Assembly (NCBI GenBank): GCA_964036045.1
Contig: OZ038378.1
Coordinates: 43,339,228-43,403,227, forward strand
Source: Eutreptiella sp. 'Long Island Sound 2002'
Taxonomy: Eukaryota; Euglenozoa; Euglenophyceae; Eutreptiales; Eutreptiaceae
Length of the DNA: 64,000 nt
Reading direction: 5' to 3'
The position numbers and the translations under genes are program-made. The notes beneath the pieces were generated by a model, which did not search any database, was not told where the DNA came from, and saw only the letters and a program-made list of their open reading frames with translations. This document shows positions 11,556 to 22,861 of the stretch, piece after piece (within the stretch, counting starts at the first letter, position 1; each line of letters opens with the position of its first letter).

Positions 11556-12645
11556 GGGCAATACACCCTCTTCCGCCGCAAGGTGGAGGACTGGAAGGAG
11601 GGTGACGAGCAGGCTCGCCTGCTCTCCATGCTGCCGGAAGCATGGATCAAGAGGGTCACCAAGGAGGAAGCCAAGAGGGCCAAGTCCAACCACACGGTCA
11701 AGATGATGCTCCCCAAAGAGTATCATACGAACGTGGTGGCTTGGACGAGGAAGAACGTGGCCCGGGATGTCAAACAGGGACCTGCGGAACGCTCTCCCCA
11801 TCACCGTCTCGGGCGATCGCGAGAAGACCGCGATGTGGCGCCTTGACGAGTGTGACGTGAGCGGCCAGACCATCCGTCTGCAGGCCATCCCGGCGCGGAT
11901 GAGCTGCGACGAGATCCTGGAGTGGGGTGGAGAGGAAGTACTCAAAGAGTGTCGGAACCTCCGCCACACCCGCGGGTTGAGGCCCGGCGACCGCGACGTC
12001 AACTACGTTGGCGAGGGGCCTCGCGGGGAAGCTGCCATGGACCCAGCGGGAGCCGATGGCGATGAAGCTCTCGTCGACGATGACGACGACGATGAGCCCG
12101 CCGAAGTGGCCGTTTGTGCCTTCGTGGCCAACAACAGCGCGGGGAACAACCGGGGAAGCTGGAAGCCCCTGCAGCCGGGTTGGAAGAAGAAGGAGAAGAG
12201 GGACCCTCGCCGCATTGGCGACCCTCCGCTGTCCTTTGGGGAGTTCATACGAGCTCACCCTCAGGGCTGTTTTGTGTGTTATGGGAGGAAGAAAGGCTTC
12301 AACCATGACCACCGAACATGCCCGACCCACCAGGCTGACACGGAGGCCTACAAGAAGGCGCACGGGTCGAAGAAGCATGCACCTGCGGGTATCCGGGAGG
12401 CCAAAGTAGAGGTGGACAAGGACGAGCTCTCCAAGCTGATGTCGCAGGGGACCGGGTTAGCCAAGGAGATCCAGGAGATCAAGAGGAACTCGGTCCCCAG
12501 GTCGGACAACAAGAACAAGGAGAACAACCAGAACGACCAGAACAAGGACAAGGACAAGAAGCCTAGGAATAGGAGGAAGAAGGGTGTCAACGAGGTTGAC
12601 GCGGAGGAGAATACCCCTACTTCCACCACAACCGACGCCCTCTAG
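11556..12645 (+). pseudogene. gag: Gag capsid C-terminus and zinc knuckle, element A
   Basis: The capsid part continues in frame to about 11774. A 2-base deletion (aaacagggacctgcgg against aaacggcactccctgcgg in B) then moves reading to the frame of 11767-12645. An acidic run of Asp codons at 12075-12096 precedes the nucleic-acid-binding knuckle at 12268-12321, spaced CX2CX8HX4C instead of the usual CX2CX4HX4C. A Lys/Asn-rich tail follows (12490-12590). The frame closes at TAG 12643-12645, which is in frame with pol. The knuckle would bind the element's RNA for packaging (family knowledge). Confidence 0.82.
12643..12645 (+). other. in-frame UAG between gag and pol, element A
   Basis: Gag ends in TAG followed by CGG, and the same frame stays open from 12646 into the protease. 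The same arrangement occurs in element B at 38474-38476 (TAG then AGG). A stop at the same place in both copies suggests a regulated readthrough point like that of gammaretroviruses. Readthrough itself is inference. Confidence 0.6.
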
Positions 12646-13962
12646 CGGATCCCCTGCAGCCAAGGGCCCCAGCTAGGGCGGTCGCAGGATAGTGTCGTGG
12701 GAAGCGCCACACCATCCCAATCGGGAGTCGATAAGCACAAAGGGATTGCCGCGGGCGGAAGGCCCGGTCCGGCACCCAGTCGCGGTGGCGGGGTGAGGGC
12801 AAGTGAAGGCACGAACCCTTGCACCCGTCCATCCTTCGCGACCAAGAATGTGTTTGATGTACTTCAAGATCTATCCGAGAGTATCGGAGGATCACCCGGA
12901 CCGCAGCTGGATGCTGCAGATGGGCAGCCTGAGCCCATTGTCCACGACCTGCACCAGTCGCTTGTTGAGGTTCTGGAACGGCCTGAGATCCTGAGCTTGC
13001 ACGCCGTGCGCCGAGTTGGGCGCGAGCGGCAGTTGCATCTTAAGGTCCGTGCCTTATGCGGGGAAGTGGAGAAGGTCTTCTACGTGTTGGTCGACACGGG
13101 AGCTCAGGTCAGCTTGGTCAAGGCTGGCCTACTTCCGCCAGAGTGTCTGACCGACAGTCAGAAACCTGTCAGGCTGAAGGTGGCGAGCGGCCAGTACATG
13201 GTTGGAGGCACGAAGGAAGCGGCCATTGGGCTGCAGTTCGTGAACCACAGTGAGCTGAGCCGCCCAGACCTCGGCAAGGAAATCCTCCTGCATGGTCGCT
13301 CCTACGAGGCCGAGATGGACTGGGACATGATCGTTGGGTACGACTTCATGATGGAGACGGACTCCGGCGTCCTCCCGGCCCAGGCCTCCATGACCCTGTA
13401 CCAGGACGACCAGCTCTCGTGGCTTTCATCACCTGAGCACCATGTGGAATGCCAATGGATCCACCCCGAACGCAATCAGCTCGAAGTAGCCGCGCTGGGC
13501 ACTGAGCCAACTGGGCCAGCAAACCAGGAGTACGGCGTAATGCCGGAAGTGGCGAGCCGAGTGGTCGCGGACCTGGGAGCTTCGGATCTGGCCCTGGATG
13601 CGTTCTCTTCAGGAACCTCCGCCCATCTTCGGGTTTGTGAGAAGTACTGGAGCGCACATAACTCCGCGTGGAAGAAGCACTGGGGTCCGCATCAGGGATT
13701 GATGTGGATCCATTGCCCCCGTTGGGACATTCCAAGAGCGATAACGAAGATTCGCAAGGACCGCTCCAAGGCAGTGCTGGTTGTTCCTATGGGATGCACC
13801 GAGGAGAAAAGTACCCGACATTGGGTAGTCTCATTGACCAACATGACCCTAAACAAGGTCGTCCTACCGGCTGGAGAGAGTGTCTATCAGGACGCTAAGG
13901 GACAGCCTATGCCACCCCAGAGATGGCCAACGGAAGTTCCACTATGTGCATGGGGGCCTTGA
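12646..13962 (+). pseudogene. pol: Pol: aspartic protease and linker, element A
   Basis: The frame is open from the gag UAG. The protease active-site motif DTGA lies at 13093-13104, preceded by hydrophobic residues (FYVLV) and followed by SLVKAG, as in retropepsins that cut Gag-Pol. It functions as a homodimer in the family. The segment at 13200-13420 completes the protease fold (VGYDFM). A linker of unknown fold follows, including a conserved Trp-rich patch near 13640-13720. One extra G near 13938 (ggaagttcc against ggaattcc in B) shifts the frame, so the last residues to 13962 are out of frame. Confidence 0.88.
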
Positions 13963-14281
13963 TCGGGCCGACACCACGGACTTCGTGTGTGTCAACCGCA
14001 TCATAGCGGAGCCATGGAGGCAATGCTTTGCGGTTCCCCCTGTTGACATCAGAGAATCAGAAGACCCCCTCACAGAAGAGGAGCTGGATCTGGTTCAGGG
14101 GTATATGGATCAGCCCTCTCACGACTGGGGAAACCAGCGTGAGGGCAAAGGCCAGGACAAAGCCTGGTGGGAAGTGGACTCCATCGTCTCCGGTTCCTAT
14201 GATGGGAATACCTTCGTGCAGAGGGTGCTGGATCATATGTCCAGCCAGGACGAGCCAATCAGGGGTAACCCACCCACCTAA
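13938..14281 (+). pseudogene. pol: Pol linker between protease and RT, element A
   Basis: This continues the linker in the shifted frame after the extra G near 13938. It matches the middle of the continuous 39278-41473 frame in element B. It contains acidic patches around 14050-14100 and the Trp-rich WWEVDS near 14164. It closes at TAA 14279-14281 where B has TAC. No catalytic motif is present. The linker is unusually long for Ty3/gypsy, where RT normally follows protease closely. Confidence 0.75.
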
Positions 14282-15355
14282 GGCGATCTGTTCCGAGGCA
14301 AGACCAGAGATGGCCCTTTGGGCCACCTGGGAAGACCACCTGAGCCGAAGCCGAGCGGGGTCGCTACCCCTCAAGTAAGTACAGTGGTCCAGGTGCCCGG
14401 AAAAGCCAAGGCGGAGTCCGATGATTGCCCCAAGATCCAGACATTGAGGGCCAGGCTGAAGCAGAAGTATGGTGATACCTTCTTCAGCGGAAAGCCTGTG
14501 TTTCCCCCACCGGTGCGTGGACCGTATGGCGAGGCCAAGATACGACTGAAGCAGGACCCCCGTGTGTATCGGCACCGGGATTTTGCCCTGAGGGGCGAGA
14601 GGAAGGAGGCCATGGAGAAGATCCTCCGTGACTTCATCACGAGAGGCTGGCTCCAGCCGTGCCACTCCGAATGGGCCTCTCCGTGCTTCGTCGTCCCCAA
14701 GAAGGTGGCTGGTGAATGGCGGCTCGTGGTCGACTACCGCGGCCTGAACGCCCAAACGCAGCATGACAGCTATACGCTGCCCCTCATTGAGGACATGCTG
14801 CAAAAACAACACCGGCGGAGGATCTTCACTGTGATTGACCTGAAACATGGTTATCATCAGATGCCTCTCGCCGAGGAGTTGCGTGCCTGCACAGCCATGA
14901 GCACTCCACTTGGACCTCTCCAGTGGAAGGTGATGCCCATGGGCGTTACCAACGGCAATGTGGCTTTTCAGCGGATGCTGGAGAACCTGCTTGAGCCGGT
15001 GCGTGACTGTGCGGACCCCTTCGTGGACGACGTGATCATCGCGTCCAGGGACCCCAGTTTGAGCTACGAGGAGCTCCTGGAGGCACATGAAAGGGGCGTC
15101 ACTCCAGTGCTGGACCTTCTGGTCCGGCACAAACTCACGGGCAGCAGTGACAAGGCCACCATTGCGGTAAGCGAGGTGGTCTTCCCTGGCCACGTAGTCG
15201 GGAACGGGCAGCCAAAGCCCATACCTGGCAAGGTGGCTGCGATCGAGCACTGGGAAAAGCTCAAAACGGTCTCTGAGCTACGGGCGTATCTGGGGTTCTG
15301 CAACTACTACTCGGGGTATATATCAAAATGTATGCCGAGTATGCAGCCCCCATGA
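14282..15355 (+). pseudogene. pol: Pol: reverse transcriptase, element A
   Basis: This RNA-dependent DNA polymerase copies the element RNA into DNA in the cytoplasmic particle. Visible RT blocks are RGWLQPCHSEWASPCFVVPKK (near 14644-14706), VVDYRGLN, FTVIDLKHGYHQMPL (catalytic Asp), MPMGVTNGNVAFQRML, and the polymerase box FVDD at 15020-15031 with both aspartates intact. The thumb/connection part reads FPGHVVGNGQ and AYLGFCNYYSGY. The frame is open from 14282 after the TAA. A 2-base insertion near 15317 (tatata for tata) ends the true frame, so the last dozen residues are spurious. Catalytic residues survive although the gene is broken. Confidence 0.92.
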
Positions 15356-15597
15356 CGACCATGCTCAAGGGCAAACGAGAGGAGACCAAGAAGGGGTCCA
15401 AGAAGGCTCTGGTCTGGGATGTTGATTCCGACCGTGCCTTTGAGGGGATGAAGCAGGCGCTGCTATCCGCAGTGGGTCTGCACCTCGTGGATCCCACCCG
15501 AGGGTTCGTCCTGCGCACCGACGCTTCCGACTACGCTGTTGGCGCTGTGTTGGAGCAAGTGCTTGACGATGGGAGGCACGTGCCCGTGGCCTTCTGA
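15318..15597 (+). pseudogene. pol: Pol: RNase H N-terminal part, element A
   Basis: It continues RT/RNase H in the new frame after the 2-base insertion near 15317. It carries the connection (MYAEYAAPMTTMLKG) and the first RNase H aspartate in RTDASDYAVGAVLEQ (GAC at 15520-15522). RNase H removes the RNA strand during reverse transcription. TGA at 15595-15597 replaces the TGG of element B, a G-to-A change that removes a Trp. Confidence 0.87.
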
Positions 15598-16428
15598 AGC
15601 CGAGTCCTGGCGGAAGGCCAGAGACGGACGTGGACACCCCGAGAAAAGGAGGCGTATGCCACCGTCATTGCTCTCAGAGAATGGGCTGGGTACATAGCCC
15701 TCCATCCTGTCACCGTCTGCACCGACCATCAGAGTCTGCAGTCGTGGCACAAGGAGAACGTGGACACCCCCTCTGGTCCCGCCTCCCGACGGGCAAGATG
15801 GCATGAGACCTTGGCCAAGTTCGACCTCACGGTTGTTTATATTCCTGGTAAGGACAACACCGTGGCGGACTGTCTCAGTAGGTGGGCCTATCCCGCCAGC
15901 AAGGGCATGACGGATATCTCTGCCCATGGCGATGAGGCTGAGACCGCTGAAGCCAAGAAGATCATTGAAATGGAGCGCCTGATGGAGGAGGAGGGTGTAA
16001 ACTGCTTCGTCGTCAGGGCTGCGGATGCCCCCCTCGGAACGAGGATGGGCAGAGCGGTCAGAGTACTCGCCCCTGATGGAGCTGAGTCCCACAAGCACCT
16101 CTTCCCTGAGTCTTGCCTCCAGCACGACTGGACCGACGACTACGCCAAGTCTGAGGCCTTTGCGGCAGAGTATAGGGCTGTGACTGACCCTGATGACGGG
16201 CAGAAGTGGCCAAAGGGGCTGACTGAGGAAGATGCCAGGCTCTACCGGAATGGTAAGCTACTAGTACCAGAGTCCCGAGTGCTCGAGATATGTGAAGCTT
16301 GGCACCATCACATGCTGCACCCAGGAGTCAAGAAGCAAGCCCTTGACATGCACCGCCGGTTCGAGATCGACCAGATCGGTCTCTCCACAACCATCAAGAA
16401 GGTCAGGAAGGGTTGCTCGGTCTGTTAG
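15598..16428 (+). pseudogene. pol: Pol: RNase H C-terminal part and integrase zinc-binding domain, element A
   Basis: It is in the same frame as the preceding and following segments, separated only by stops. It begins with the RNase H Glu (REKEAYA) and the third aspartate in TDHQSL (GAC 15724-15726). A tether follows, including KDNTVADCLSR, the usual RNase H to integrase junction. The integrase N-terminal HHCC zinc domain is at about 16300-16425 (WHHHMLHPGVKKQ and GCSVC). It ends at TAG 16426-16428, where element B has CAG. Confidence 0.88.
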
Positions 16429-17625
16429 GCCTGCAATCCCGATAACCGGAACGTCAAGGGGGAAGCCCAATGGACCCTGGTTCCTGACCAGCCCATGGAG
16501 AGCGTGGCCATGGACGTCTTCTCCATGCCCGAAGTGCACATTGGCAAGGAGACCTTTGACTGTGTGGTCCTTTGTGTGGATCGCCACAGTGGCTACGTAG
16601 TAGCCGTTCCGGCACGCCAAAAGGGTTTGCTTGCCAAGGAAGTGGCAGTCATGATTATTCGTCATTGGCTGACCGTCTTTGACATCCCCCGCACCATTTG
16701 CAGTGACCGAGGGCTCCAGTTTACTGGAGGCTGGTTCAAGGCTATGTGTTCCTTTATGGGAATACGTCATGCCAAGAGCGTCGCCTATCTCAGCCGGTCT
16801 AACGGCCGTGCTGAGGTGGCTGGACGGCAGCTGTTCGAGAAGCTGCGCAAGATTCACATCACCAATCCACGTCGGGACAGGTTTGAGGAGATGTGGCCTG
16901 CTCTGAAGGCCCATCATGACACCCCCACACCGGGTGGTTTGTCCCCTCACCAGATTCTGTTCGGCAGGGACCCCCTGGGTCGGGGACTTCCCTTGTCTGG
17001 TGATGGCATGGCTATGGACGCCAAGGAATTCTTCGCGCGGCAAGAGCAAACGGCGCGGGACATCCGCCAGCAGCTCGAGAAGGAGCATGCTGAGCGTCAG
17101 AAGTCCGCCCCGAGCTCGACAGCGCAAAAGTTCAGGGTGGGAGACCCGGTGTTGGTGATCAGACCCCGCCCTATGGGCACCCACCGCACCAAAACCTGGT
17201 TCACAGCCGGAGAGGTGGTCCGCAGGATTGGTGAGGACACCTACCGCATCAAGGTGGGTCACGGACAGTTCCGGGAGCGCCACAAGAGTGAGCTCCATGT
17301 GCGGGAACCCGACCTCCGCGGCCAACACGTGTCCCTGAGCTACGCCGCAAATGAGGATGATTCGGACCACGACTATGCTGAGCAGGACGACTATACCGTC
17401 GAGAAAATCCTGGCCCAGCGTCCGAACGCCTCAGCACCAGGAGGCCTGGAGTTCAAGGTTCGTTGGCGAGGCTATGGGCCGTCCCACGACACCTGGGAAC
17501 CCGTCTCCTCGTTCGTGCCGCGGGTCAATACTCCCTTCATGGAGTACATCCGCAAGCACAAGACCAAGATCCATGTCTCGGACTTGGCAGCACTCACCCG
17601 GGCGATTGCAGCCAGGGGTGCCTGA
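16429..17625 (+). pseudogene. pol: Pol: integrase core and chromodomain, element A
   Basis: Integrase inserts the cDNA into host chromatin. Counting from the Met at 16495, the catalytic triad is D7 (MDVF), D71 (CSDRG) and E107 (NGRAEVAG), a D,D(35)E spacing with all residues present. A basic C-terminal domain with a GDPVLVIRPRP block follows. The protein ends in a chromodomain (about 17392-17565: EKILAQRP, EFKVRWRGYGPSHDTWEP), which in chromoviruses guides integration to modified histones. This is the longest intact stretch of element A. It closes at TGA 17623-17625, probably the natural end of Pol. Confidence 0.93.
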
Positions 17626-19068
17626 TTAGCGCCCTGGGCTCTCCCCTGATGCAGTTTGAGCGCTTGTGTGGTCGACGGATCGTCCCTCACTTGCTTGCTC
17701 TCTTCCATCTTTCGGTGACCTGCCATCAGAGTGGCCATATACCCCCCCCTGCTGAATCCAGAGGAGGATGGCCCCTCTCTTCCACTTCTCTTCGTCACTC
17801 CTCGCCTGCTGAATCCTTGGGAAACCAGGTAGAGCGACTGGCCTGGCCATTTTTTGAGCTCTTAGGGCCTTGAAGCCCATACGATGTTGCGCAACAGATG
17901 CCGCTGTCATCGGCATTGCGAATTTTTTGTGTGTGATCTGGTCCCATGGCACTTGCGGGATCCAGACCAGTCTACGTGTGTCGCGACTATATATGGCCTG
18001 AACTCAGGCGTTTTCCTGTCCACCCTCCTGCATATGCCTTATCCCAACCGGGGCGTGGTTTGGCGCTCTATCCAGAGTGTGTTTACACGCCTATTACCCC
18101 GCTTATTGCTTGTCTTTCTGTTCCCCAGGATATGTGCATCTGTATGTCAGCCCATCACTGAAGTGTGGACTGTCTTTCCCCCCCGACGGGATGCGAGTCG
18201 ACTACGAAGGCGCCCTGAGTCGCCGTTTACATGTTCCTACATAGGGTCCAGCTTGGACCAGTACCTAAGTACAGATTCCTCTGTTTGAGTGCCCGTGATA
18301 CCGTGTGCCCTAGTGGCTGTGATGTGGAGATTCTGATGGCGCCAGGCGGGAAGCCCAGTTGCCTGACTACACTCCCAGCGGTCCGCCACTGTCAGTCCCA
18401 GTGTGAGCCTGCCGACTCGCAGACGCACTTGCAGTCGGATGGGGAAGGTTTGCCTGGGAAACTGGTGGTTTGAGGAGTCGGCGCCTCCGCCCACACTGCA
18501 TGAGGACTCCCTCATGTATGGCCTTCGTGGTAATAGGGCGAGGGAAAAGACGGCCTTGATGCCCGATCCTTTGAGGAGGAGCTCGTTCGGCTGTACCACT
18601 CTGGACTCGCGTCGTGGATATGGATATGGTGCGCCCGAGGAAGGACCCGTGGGGACTCTCCCCCAGCCGGCGGGCCTTGGGAAGCTTGGGGTAGCCTGAT
18701 GGATCTTTGTGGCCGCTCTCGACCTGTAGGACCACCTCGGTCGTCGTGTGACGCCTATGTTGGCCGTGTATGCCACTGCCAACGTGGTGGTGACCGTAGC
18801 AGCCGGCACCCGGTGCGCCTGGTATGGGTTAACGGATCCTTTGGATGCCGAACAATCGCCGCCAGGACCCGGGACTTGATACTTGATACTATACTTGCAG
18901 TTACTAACAGCTACAGCACCTTACCTGTCTTACTGTGGGATTTGGGCAGCCTAACCTGCAAATCCGCCTGAACTGAGGATGTGACACCCCCCCCCCCCCT
19001 TCAGGGGATGGTCCTGGGTACCCGCTGCCATGCTTGGGTATTATCGAGCCCCCCCCAGGGTTTGCTCC
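17626..19068 (+). other. 3' untranslated region of element A
   Basis: These 1.44 kb lie between the end of pol and the polypurine tract. Element B has the matching region at about 43454-44930, but the open frames are not shared, so it looks non-coding and I see no envelope gene. It ends with two C runs (18987-18999 and 19049-19056). The second can pair with the G run of the polypurine tract. Confidence 0.75.
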
Positions 19069-19079
19069 AAGGAGGGGGG
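19069..19079 (+). other. polypurine tract, element A
   Basis: AAGGAGGGGGG lies directly before the TG of the 3' LTR and should prime plus-strand DNA synthesis. The same tract precedes the LTRs at 44942, 49187 and 50895. Confidence 0.9.
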
Positions 19080-22050
19080 TGAAGCGGTACCCAGAACCTA
19101 TGGCCCATGGCCCGGAGGCCTGTGAGCCCTCACACCCGTGCGGAAGCCGTTGACACCGGCTGTCAGCGGGATATCCCTGTTCTCTAACCCGCGAGATCTG
19201 GAACCTGATTTCTAACCATTAAATCAATGTAGATTTACCATAACTTTATTGTCTTAGGCGACTCTCGGTCGGAAATCGGTGAAATACCCCATTTCTACCG
19301 CGATTTCCAATTGTCGTGAAATCGCCGCAGTCGCGCCGCCTGTCATCGCCCGTTCCGTGGACTGCATTACATAAATCTATAACACGATTTCTCTTGAAGT
19401 TAAGACTGAAACAGTCTTCGAGGGATCCGCAATTTTTTCCTTGATATAACGGATCACGTCCCAGATTTTTCTCAGAAAATCTGGGCAGCCGAAGGCGCTT
19501 TGAACCCCCAAGTGGAATAACAAGGGTTACGAGCGTTCAAGCGCCCAAGGGCGAACTAACGTGCCTCATAGGCACTGTGTATGAGGTTTTGCCCCCCATA
19601 GGCATAGGACGAGGCCAAAGGATCCCAACTCAATAGGCCCAAAGGGTTATTCATTTTGAGTGTTCCCCAAGAAGTGCACTTTTTCACGTACTTGGCGTCC
19701 AAGCACGTGTAGAAGTATGTTGAGTTGGCGTTTGTCCCACCCTTGCTTGCCTCTACATCTGGGGCATATCACTTGTCTTCCCCGGATAGTGTATATATGA
19801 TCTCCATATACATATTGGCAATGTATTTTGCGTGCATGCTAAAATTCGGCTTTCCGAAAGGAGGTCGATTTTCGACCAAAGCACTTGCATGCGTGTTAAG
19901 GGACCAAGGTTACATTAGAATATAGGCATACTTTGGTTCTAGGCCACTAGGTTGGGTGTAGAAGGCTTGGGTAGGGTTATATGCCATATTTGGTGTCATA
20001 TCGCGTGCCCACTTGGCGGGTGCACCATTCCGAGACTAACCCGCCAATGGACCCCATATGGCACGAGGCCCTTCATTGTACTCCCAACCAACACTCGCAA
20101 GCCTAACCTTTGTGAAGGGACGCCTGTGGAGCGCTCCCGAAGCGATGCGTTGCGAGCAAGGTGTGTTTTTTGCAATATTTCATTTTTGCATGTGCCCACT
20201 TGGGAGGCAGCGCGCGCGGCCTTCTGAAGTGCCCCAAGTGGAGCACATATGTGGAATCAGGGGTCATTGGTGTCAAGTCATTGTGTTTAGAAGGATTGGT
20301 TGATTACTCAATCCAGGCCGAAGATATTACAATATATTTGTGCGCCTCTCAAGGCACTTTTGGGTGTTTTTTCGCCAATATTGCTGTTTTTTGCCCGTCA
20401 TGATGTCAAGTGGCGACCGTGTATCTCAGCGTTGCCCTGAATTGACATCATGACCCAAGTATGTAATGTGGGTACATACTTCGGTGCCCAACATATCTTG
20501 AACCCAGCGAATAACTGCACTTGGGCTTGGCATACCGTGGCCGCCATGTTGGCAATTTCGGACTATCCCAAATCATGGGCTCACTTGGCGACCCTGCCAT
20601 TCCCAAAACCGGAGGGGTTGGGCGACGCCCAAAAGATATGTTGGACACATATGACTTGATACCAATCCTATGGCACACTCCGGTCCAAGTCGGGCATGTG
20701 CCTGATTTGCCCCAACCATGAGCGTGCGCATTTTCGGCCATTTTGGGCAATTTTCCACATTTTCTGCCCGCCGTGCACTATGTTCAGCCCAGCCCTGCAC
20801 GCCGGACGCATGGACCAACGGACCATATATGACATGCCCGTTATGCATATTGGTCCCCATGGTTCACACACCACGTGGGCGAAGCGGAGCAACCTTCGTT
20901 AAGGTGCTAGCCCAAAGTGGGTGTGGGCAATTTTGCCATTTTGGCATCTGTGGACCCAATTGAGATTGTCACCACGCCCAGTGGCATGGAGATCTTTGAG
21001 GGCCAAGTGCATGGGAGTCTTTGTAAGACTCCTGGTAGATTGCGTACAGATTGGCGGATCAGATCTCCAAGCCGGCGTGGAGATATACTATTGGGGGCAA
21101 CCCCGAATTTTGGCTCATTTCGAGCAGCCAAAATGACCCCCTTTTGGGACCCCAATTTCACCCCCCCGTGTGGTCAATTGGCGGCCCCATATCTCTATGC
21201 CCACTGAAACCCTGGACCCAGTTTCAAGTTGTATACTCAGATATAGGTCCTAGGTCCTGCCTCCCATCCTGTGTGTCATTGGCCTTGCCCTGGCTGGGCA
21301 AGCCACGCGTGAAGATGATGCCTATCTTGGTGATTTTGGCATCATGACCCCACTTGACGAACCCGTGGTGCCCTGATGCCGGGACCTCAGAGGGAACCAG
21401 GTTGGGTGGGGGCTCTGGAGAGTTCATACTCGAAGGGCATAGGGTCAGTTGTCTCGTCCCTACCTCTGGCGGGTGCAGACGAGGGGTCAGTTTTGGAGAG
21501 TTTTGAGCTAATGTCGGTTTGGGCTGAAACAGCCCATTTTCAGCTACTAACTCCTAGGGATTATTTGCGGGGCCATATCTCTGGCTCAAATGGAAATTGG
21601 GACCTGCTGTTAAGGGAGCATGGGGGGTTACTGTCGTTGGGCCTTGGAGCGCCTTGGTTCCCAGGAACTCGCCTGTGGCAGGGCGGGACACCCCACCTAT
21701 TGGCAGGGTTCCAGGGCCCGGACTGTGCAGGACATGGGTTGTGTTTGAGCCCCCGCCCCCACCAGCCACTGAGAGGGTCGGACCTGGGATTGGGATACGA
21801 GTTGGGACTGAGTGTCTATTGTCCTGTGATGCCCTTACCCCAGTCCAGTCTTAACCCCATGTGTACATATCCTGATGTGTTGCTGTACATACTTTTGTTC
21901 CCTTGTTTCAGAGTGGCAAGGATCCTGAAACGCTTTGTCACATGACACGAGCGTAATGATGCCCTTGTGAGCGTAGTGCTTTGCCTGCCTGCTCACCTGT
22001 GCGTGTCCACCGCAGCGTCCCGTGGCCAGGCCCCCCACGGAAACGCGTCA
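19080..22050 (+). repeat. 3' LTR of element A (2,971 bp, TG...CA)
   Basis: This full-length LTR starts TGAAGCGGTACC and ends aacgcgtCA, followed by the target duplication. At nearly 3 kb it is very long for Ty3/gypsy. It contains the inverted repeat at 20398-20453 and a splice-acceptor-like tract (cttttgttcccttgtttcag at 21892-21911) shared by all four LTRs. Short open frames inside recur in the other LTRs but look like shared ancestry, not genes. Confidence 0.93.
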
Positions 22051-22054
22051 CTGT
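22051..22054. repeat. right target-site duplication of element A (ctgt)
   Basis: Matches 5215-5218. Confidence 0.85.
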
Positions 22055-22860
22055 TTTGTTCTGATCTGTTACTGTCTTCCGATCTGCGTTCTGAGTTCTG
22101 TGATTGGGCGCGATCTGTAGTGTTATTGTGGTGCAATCTGTGGTCTGCAACAGTGATTACGTAGTCAGGAATAATCCAAAATTTTCATATTTGAATACAT
22201 TTTCCTATCTCTTATTGCCTGGATTATGTTGTTCCTGACCAACTCACATGATTAGGTCATGCTCGTGGTTTGCGTTGTCAGTTTGAGTAGATGTTGTGCA
22301 CGAAGCATAGTTTGATTATTTGTTATCGGTTGAAGCAACACCCGTCATGCACTCATTGCATTCATGCATGTCCCTCATTTCTCATACGTTGCGTAGCAAA
22401 GTGATCAAGATAAAACTTATGGAAGCATTGCATTGTAGGATAGCATAACAATGAGTGATGAGTGTACTCATACGATTGCCTTCTCCTTGTTTCTTAGACA
22501 CTATGCCGTGGTGAGCCTGACTGAGGTTCAGCCAGGTATGGCAAAAGCAACAAAGATGCACTTGTGCCATACTGAGGAGTGCATTACCTCAATTGGATCT
22601 TGCTTTGTGCTTTGCTTCACTTGCGTTTAATTGTGTTCGTGTTTTTTTTTTGTGTTTGCGGGTATGACCCGAGGAGTATTTTGAATGGAACCTCTTTTAT
22701 GCAAACAATCACATGAAATGTTTTAGGTAAATTTTTACTCATGTGCAACCCTCCCAAAAATTATGTAGCTTTGTGAGCCCATTATCTAAAACATGTTTTA
22801 TAGGTTTTGCTAACCATTGAGTAATTGAGACCTAAGCATTTTGCAGATATTCTAAAGCAA
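22055..22860. other. unannotated AT-rich stretch
   Basis: This is the continuation of the target DNA after element A. No gene, RNA or repeat structure is recognised. Confidence 0.5.
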
Positions 22861-22861
22861 G

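Larger units (their letters stand above)
5219..22050 (+). mobile_element. Ty3/gypsy chromovirus, element A (16.8 kb, decayed)
   Basis: This is a near-complete LTR retrotransposon. In order it has a 3'-truncated 5' LTR, short leader, gag (8310-12645), UAG, protease, reverse transcriptase, RNase H, integrase with C-terminal chromodomain (to 17625), a 1.4-kb 3' untranslated part, polypurine tract (19069-19079) and 3' LTR. The order protease-RT-RNase H-integrase plus chromodomain defines the chromovirus branch of Ty3/gypsy (family knowledge). Seven differences in the first 170 bp of the two LTRs, counted by eye, indicate an insertion that is not recent. Frameshifts near 8733, 10250, 11774, 13938 and 15317, and stops at 9904, 11553, 14279, 15595 and 16426, make it inactive. 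Element B in this window is a second copy. Confidence 0.95.

Noticed and set aside
14057-17370. Minus-strand frames of up to 397 codons across pol
   Set aside because: They are antisense shadows of RT and integrase caused by high GC at third positions.
17884-18288. Possible envelope-like frame in the 3' region of element A
   Set aside because: The matching region of element B does not keep the frame, and no signal peptide or membrane pattern is convincing.
19725-19925. 66- and 68-codon frames repeated in each giant LTR (for example 19725-19925, 33345-33551)
   Set aside because: They recur because the LTRs are copies; one copy is altered in length and nothing points to coding.
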